Shown piece after piece: positions 60,176 to 64,000 of a DNA stretch of 64,000 nt. The position numbers and the translations under genes are program-made. Within the stretch, counting starts at the first letter, position 1. Each line of letters begins with the position of its first letter. The stretch spans positions 1-64,000 of the forward strand of contig CAYFQM010000001.1 of the NCBI GenBank assembly GCA_964345385.1. Reading direction: 5' to 3'. The notes beneath the pieces were generated by a model. That model was given only the letters and a program-made list of their open reading frames with translations. It was not told the DNA's origin and did no database searches. This DNA is from CAG-1000 sp964345385 (GTDB lineage: Bacteria; Bacillota_I; Bacilli_A; RF39; UBA660).

Positions 60176-61133
60176 TTTTATTTCCTCTTTCTTTATATTC
60201 TTTACACAAATCATCATATTTTTTAATTATTTCATCAATACATTCTTTATTAGGTGTTCTAATACCACAAGCATATTTATGGCCACCACCACCAAAAGAA
60301 GTTGCTATTTTATTAATAACAGGACCCCTACTTCTTATATTAAATTTATATAAATTGTTTTTTTCATCATATGTAATAAATAACCATACAAGTAGTTCAC
60401 TTATATTATTAAATTCATTTATCATATTACTTGCAGCAGTAATATCTGCTCCCATTGATTTAATAATATCATTATCTAATTCAACATATGCAAAACCATT
60501 TTTATTTACTTTCATAGTAAGTGCTATATGACCTAATAATCTTACTTCACTTAATGGTCTTAAATAAAGCGTATTATATAACTCATTTAAATCTAAATCA
60601 TATTTACTAACTAAACCTGATACTACTTCAAAAGTCCTAGATGTAGTAGACACCATAAATCTAATAGAGTCACTAACTATACCCATGTATAATTTACCAG
60701 CAATAGATTTTGTCATCTTTAATTTAGTATTTTTAATAAGTAAAGCAACAAGTTCACTAGCAGATGAAGCATCTTCATCAATATATTCCAAACCACCAAA
60801 ACTCTCTATAAAAGGATGATGATCTATTTTAATTACATTTTTAAATTTATTAAACTCTTCTACATCAACTCTTTTGATATCAGGAACATCTAATGCAATT
60901 AATAAAGAATTTTCATATTCAATATCTTTTACTTTATCAATTTTTCCAAAATATTTAAATCTTGATACAGTAGCTCCCAAAGCATAAACTTTTTTATTTG
61001 GAAAGGTTTCTAATATTGTTTCTTTCATAGCCATTTGACTCGCAAAAGCATCTGGATCTGGTCCAATATGTCTAACTATATAAATGGTATTATATTTTTT
61101 AATTTCATTATATATAATTTTATGTATGTTCAT
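60156..61133 (-). CDS. nrnA: DHH-family phosphoesterase NrnA-like
   Basis: 325 residues. The DHH domain has HIGPDPDAFASQMA, ALDVPD and the IDHHPF motif with Mn ligands. The DHHA1 domain has RSRGPVINKIATSFGGGGHKYACG. NrnA degrades nanoRNA and dephosphorylates pAp; the length and motifs fit that group rather than RecJ. It lies 15 bases after ackA and overlaps engB. Confidence 0.9.
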   Translation of the reverse strand: MNIHKIIYNEIKKYNTIYIVRHIGPDPDAFASQMAMKETILETFPNKKVYALGATVSRFKYFGKIDKVKDIEYENSLLIALDVPDIKRVDVEEFNKFKNVIKIDHHPFIESFGGLEYIDEDASSASELVALLIKNTKLKMTKSIAGKLYMGIVSDSIRFMVSTTSRTFEVVSGLVSKYDLDLNELYNTLYLRPLSEVRLLGHIALTMKVNKNGFAYVELDNDIIKSMGADITAASNMINEFNNISELLVWLFITYDEKNNLYKFNIRSRGPVINKIATSFGGGGHKYACGIRTPNKECIDEIIKKYDDLCKEYKERGNKNGNNKS

Positions 61134-61147
61134 ATATTCTCTACTTT

Positions 61148-62323
61148 CTATTTAATTAAATTATATGTATCTCTTGCTATCATTAACTCTTCATCAGTCG
61201 GAATAATTACAACCTTAATGGTTGAGTCTTCAGTACTTATTACTCCACTCATACCTCTTTGGTTGTTTTTTTCTTCATCTATTTTAACACCCATAAAATT
61301 AAGTGCAGATATTATTTTTCCTCTAACTAAATTATCATTTTCTCCAACTCCAGCGGTAAATACTATATATTCAGCACCTTCTAAAAGAGTATTATAACTA
61401 GAAATATAATTTAATATTCTTTTAACATATAAGTTTATAGCAACAATTGATTTAGGATCTTTTTTATCATATGCTTCTTCAATATCCCTCATATCACTAC
61501 TTATTCCAGTAAGACCAAACATCCCACTTTTTTTATTTAAATCTTCTAATACTTCATCAAATGTTTTATCTGTTTTATTCATAATATATTGAATAAATCC
61601 AACATCAATATCTCCACATCTTGTTCCCATTACCACACCTGCAATAGGAGTAAATCCCATAGAGGTATCTACACATTTTCCATCTTTAATCGCGCATAAA
61701 GAAGCACCATTACCTAAATGACAACTAATAATTTTAGCATCTCTTCCAATAGCTTCTCTCATACTTTCAGAAATAAATCTATGACTTGTTCCATGAAATC
61801 CATATTTTCTAACACCATATTTTTCATACCATTCATAAGGAACCGCATATAAAAACTCTTCTTCTTTCATTGTTTGATGAAATGCTGTATCAAATACTGC
61901 AACCATAGGCGTTTTAGGAAGAACTTTTCTAAAACTTTCTACTCCAATTAAATTAGCTGGATTATGTATTGGAGCAAGAGGTATTAATTCTTTAACAGTT
62001 TCAATAACATTATCATCTATTAATACACTTTCAGTATATTCACTTCCTCCATGAACAAGCCTATGTCCTACTCCATCTATTTCATCATATGTTTTAATAA
62101 CTTTATAATCAATTAATTCTTGAAGTAAAATTTTAACAGCTGATGTATGATCTTTCAAAATAGCTTCTTTTTTGTTTTTTTCACCATTATATTTAATAGT
62201 ATAAAAACTTCCATCAATACCTATTTTTTCAAATGTTCCACTTATTATTACTTTTTCCTCGGGTAATTCTAACATAGTAAATTTTAATGAAGAACTTCCT
62301 GCATTTACACTTAATATTTTCAT
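61148..62323 (-). CDS. ackA: acetate kinase
   Basis: Makes ATP from acetyl phosphate in fermentation, or the reverse (391 residues). Motifs: VNAGSSSLKF, HRLVHGG, VAVFDTAFHQTM, RKYGFHGTSHRF, SCHLGNGAS, MGFTPIAGVVMGTRCGDID and VFTAGVGEN. The ATG at 62321-62323 follows AAGAGGAGA and gives the family start MKILSVNAGSS; 15 upstream codons are probably untranslated. Phosphotransacetylase is not in the window. Confidence 0.97.
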   Translation of the reverse strand: MKILSVNAGSSSLKFTMLELPEEKVIISGTFEKIGIDGSFYTIKYNGEKNKKEAILKDHTSAVKILLQELIDYKVIKTYDEIDGVGHRLVHGGSEYTESVLIDDNVIETVKELIPLAPIHNPANLIGVESFRKVLPKTPMVAVFDTAFHQTMKEEEFLYAVPYEWYEKYGVRKYGFHGTSHRFISESMREAIGRDAKIISCHLGNGASLCAIKDGKCVDTSMGFTPIAGVVMGTRCGDIDVGFIQYIMNKTDKTFDEVLEDLNKKSGMFGLTGISSDMRDIEEAYDKKDPKSIVAINLYVKRILNYISSYNTLLEGAEYIVFTAGVGENDNLVRGKIISALNFMGVKIDEEKNNQRGMSGVISTEDSTIKVVIIPTDEELMIARDTYNLIK

Positions 62324-62344
62324 ATTTCTCCTCTTTTCTACCTT

Positions 62345-62373
62345 ATTATAACAAGAATAAAAAAACAATTCAA
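62345..62373 (-). promoter_or_regulatory. promoter of ackA-nrnA-engB
   Basis: TTGAAT (62368-62373) and TATAAT (62345-62350), 17-base spacing, on the minus strand. The -35 box also forms part of a weak stem (ATTCAATA/TATTGAAT, 62368-62399) after psd. Confidence 0.75.
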
Positions 62374-62402
62374 TAAGAGCACAAATTAATCTATTGAATA
62401 GT

Positions 62403-63275
62403 TTATTTTCTAATATACTTTTTTCCTATTTTAGAACCATACTTTACTATTGTTTCTATATTTTCTTTAGAATTATTTATTATATCTTCATCAATTCTAA
62501 TCGTATCCTTTTTAAATAATAATACTATAGTAGATCCACCAAACTCAAAATAACCTTTTTCCTCTCCTTTTTTAAACTTATAGTTCTCATATAAATTAGT
62601 TATTTTACCAACAATTAATGCACCTATTTCTATATGAATAACTTCACCAAAGTTATTTGTAAATAAAGTAGTATACTCTCTTTGATTAGAAACAAAATAA
62701 TTATATTTATTTAATGCAATAGGCTGCACTGTATGAAGTTTTCCTTTAATATGAACGTTTTCCTTATGATAACCATCATCTATATAACAATATCTATGAT
62801 AATCAGTAGTATCTAATCTAAAAACTAATGCATATCCATCAATATAATTTCTTAAAATATCTTTTTCTACTAATGTATTAATTGAATAAAAAACACCCTT
62901 TATTTTTAATGTTAAATCTTTATTTATTTTATATGCTGATAACTTTGAATCACATGGAGATATTAATATATTATTATCTTTATTAATCTTTCTTTTATTT
63001 AATTTAACCCTTCTAATAAAAAAGTCATTAAAAGAACTATATTCTTTTACTTCATATTCACTTATATCTATTTTATTACTAATAATAAACTCTTTTATTC
63101 TCCATTTAGATAATTTACTATTCATATATTTAGATACTATATTAGCAAAAACTTTATTATATATTAATTTTAATATTAATCTTCCTAACAAAGTATTATA
63201 CAAAAAAACTAATGATTTTGAAGTGTTAATTATTATATTTTCTTTACTATTTCTATTTCTAACTATATATTTCAT
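62403..63275 (-). CDS. psd: phosphatidylserine decarboxylase proenzyme
   Basis: Converts phosphatidylserine to phosphatidylethanolamine (290 residues). The pyruvoyl-forming cleavage site is FGGST near the C-terminus, with upstream HRYCYIDDGYH and FRLDTTDYH, and HIEIGALIVGKI. It is soluble or peripherally membrane bound, with hydrophobic patches. The ATG overlaps the pssA stop, so synthase and decarboxylase are coupled in one PE pathway. Confidence 0.94.
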   Translation of the reverse strand: MKYIVRNRNSKENIIINTSKSLVFLYNTLLGRLILKLIYNKVFANIVSKYMNSKLSKWRIKEFIISNKIDISEYEVKEYSSFNDFFIRRVKLNKRKINKDNNILISPCDSKLSAYKINKDLTLKIKGVFYSINTLVEKDILRNYIDGYALVFRLDTTDYHRYCYIDDGYHKENVHIKGKLHTVQPIALNKYNYFVSNQREYTTLFTNNFGEVIHIEIGALIVGKITNLYENYKFKKGEEKGYFEFGGSTIVLLFKKDTIRIDEDIINNSKENIETIVKYGSKIGKKYIRK

Positions 63276-63901
63276 AAGAATTTTTTAATTGTATATATTA
63301 CAATTATTTCTAGTACTCCTATTATAATAAAAAGTATCATTGTTCTAACACCAGGTTTTTTTATTTTAAAATTAGATATAAATAAAGTACCTAACACTAC
63401 AACTGTTACCAAATAAATATATGGAAAATACAAAAAAGTGAATTTCTTAAGTGCATAAACTGCTGGAAAAACCAATGCACTTGATGTAATAGGAAGTCCT
63501 ATAAAATACTTTGTTGGAAATATACTTCTTTTATTTATTTCAAGAACATTAAAATATGCTAGTCTTATTAGTCCACATAAAGGAAAACAAAGAAGTATTG
63601 GTAAAAATAGCATACTAACATTATGCTCCCTTATAATTGAATAACCTATTACAGCAGGTAACACTCCAAAACAAACTAAATCAGATAAACTATCTAATTG
63701 CATTCCAAAAACTTTTTCATCTTTACTTCTATGTTCTTTAGTTCTAGCAACTTTTCCATCAAACATATCACATAATCCAGAAAATAATAAGCAAAGTATT
63801 GCTGGAAATAATTTATCGTTAATAGCACATATTATTCCACTCATACCAGATAAAAATCCCATATAAGTAAGCCACATAGTATAATCATAAAAACCTATCA
63901 T
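63272..63901 (-). CDS. pssA: CDP-diacylglycerol-serine O-phosphatidyltransferase
   Basis: Makes phosphatidylserine from CDP-diacylglycerol and serine (209 residues, about six membrane segments). The CDP-alcohol phosphotransferase motif is present as DMFDGKVAR, then FGMQLDSLSDL, with a four-residue longer spacing, as in clostridial PssA. The GGAG site precedes the ATG. It is first of the pssA-psd pair. Confidence 0.94.
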   Translation of the reverse strand: MIGFYDYTMWLTYMGFLSGMSGIICAINDKLFPAILCLLFSGLCDMFDGKVARTKEHRSKDEKVFGMQLDSLSDLVCFGVLPAVIGYSIIREHNVSMLFLPILLCFPLCGLIRLAYFNVLEINKRSIFPTKYFIGLPITSSALVFPAVYALKKFTFLYFPYIYLVTVVVLGTLFISNFKIKKPGVRTMILFIIIGVLEIIVIYTIKKFL

Positions 63902-63927
63902 AAATATACTCCTTTTACATAAAGAAC

Positions 63928-63956
63928 ATTATACATAAATATTGTAAAAATTGCAA
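63928..63956 (-). promoter_or_regulatory. promoter of pssA-psd
   Basis: TTGCAA (63951-63956) and TATAAT (63928-63933), 17-base spacing, on the minus strand. The 44 bases beyond it to the window edge hold no gene that I can see. Confidence 0.75.
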
Positions 63957-64000
63957 TAAAACAATTATTTAGATTTATTGGTATAATACTTACCTAATAG

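Noticed and set aside
1..64000. CRISPR arrays, rRNA genes, tmRNA, RNase P RNA and SRP RNA
   Set aside because: I looked for regular repeats and for recognisable conserved cores of these RNAs in the intergenic spaces and saw none; the spaces are mostly under 200 bases.

Overview
The window is a very A+T-rich stretch of bacterial chromosome. It most probably comes from an uncultured low-G+C Bacillota of the Bacilli/Mollicutes-like kind (for example the gut RF39 type). That placement is inferred from Firmicutes gene orders (rplJ-rplL-rsmC-like-rpoB; rlmN-prpC-prkC-rsgA-rpe; parE-parC-gatC-gatA-gatB), PASTA-kinase signalling, GatCAB, and the protein sequences. TGA is used as a stop at ATGA overlaps (rsgA/rpe, gatA/gatB, virB4-N/virB4), so the standard bacterial code applies. 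Two runs of ten Ns (620-629 and 51497-51506) show that this is a scaffold of joined contigs, probably metagenomic. Both joins fall inside a gene (rpoB and proS) and neither preserves the reading frame.

Almost all genes are on the minus strand. Layout: 1-5003 rpoB, an RsmC-like methyltransferase, and rplL/rplJ with an L10 leader. 5010-9977 rlmN-prpC-prkC-rsgA-rpe. 10059-13207 a short alaS and two membrane-anchored unknowns. 13223-20823 parE-parC-gatC-gatA-gatB. 20885-24739 a small membrane protein, two plus-strand tRNAs (Ile, Glu), trmD-rimM-rRNA methylase and a YgjP-like peptidase. 24782-29405 ftsA-ftsZ, an unknown membrane protein, rmuC and a TVP38-family protein. 29461-38277 a type IV secretion-like gene set (VirB6, PrgI, split VirB4, a SpoIID-domain protein, and a VirD4-like coupling protein that is apparently frameshifted). 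38320-41040 recG-yebC. 41133-41297 a candidate plus-strand small RNA. 41305-46937 a compact type VII secretion set (EssC, YukD, two WXG100-like proteins). 46939-50546 ffh, rplA, rplK, nusG, secE. 50621-52259 proS. 52272-57157 type IV pilus/type II secretion-like components (three prepilin-like proteins and a GspE/PilB ATPase) with a YlbL-like protease. 57183-63956 lon, engB, nrnA, ackA, psd, pssA.

The most interesting part is roughly 29-57 kb. Pieces of three different envelope-spanning machines (T4SS-like, T7SS, pilus/T2SS-like) sit among housekeeping genes, each in a reduced form: a T4SS set with no relaxase, a T7SS without EsaA/EssA/EssB, and a pilus ATPase without its platform protein or peptidase. 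Several genes end with the stop codon inside the terminator hairpin, so intergenic space is very small. No stretch longer than 300 bases lacks a gene. No CRISPR array, insertion sequence or integrase was seen.
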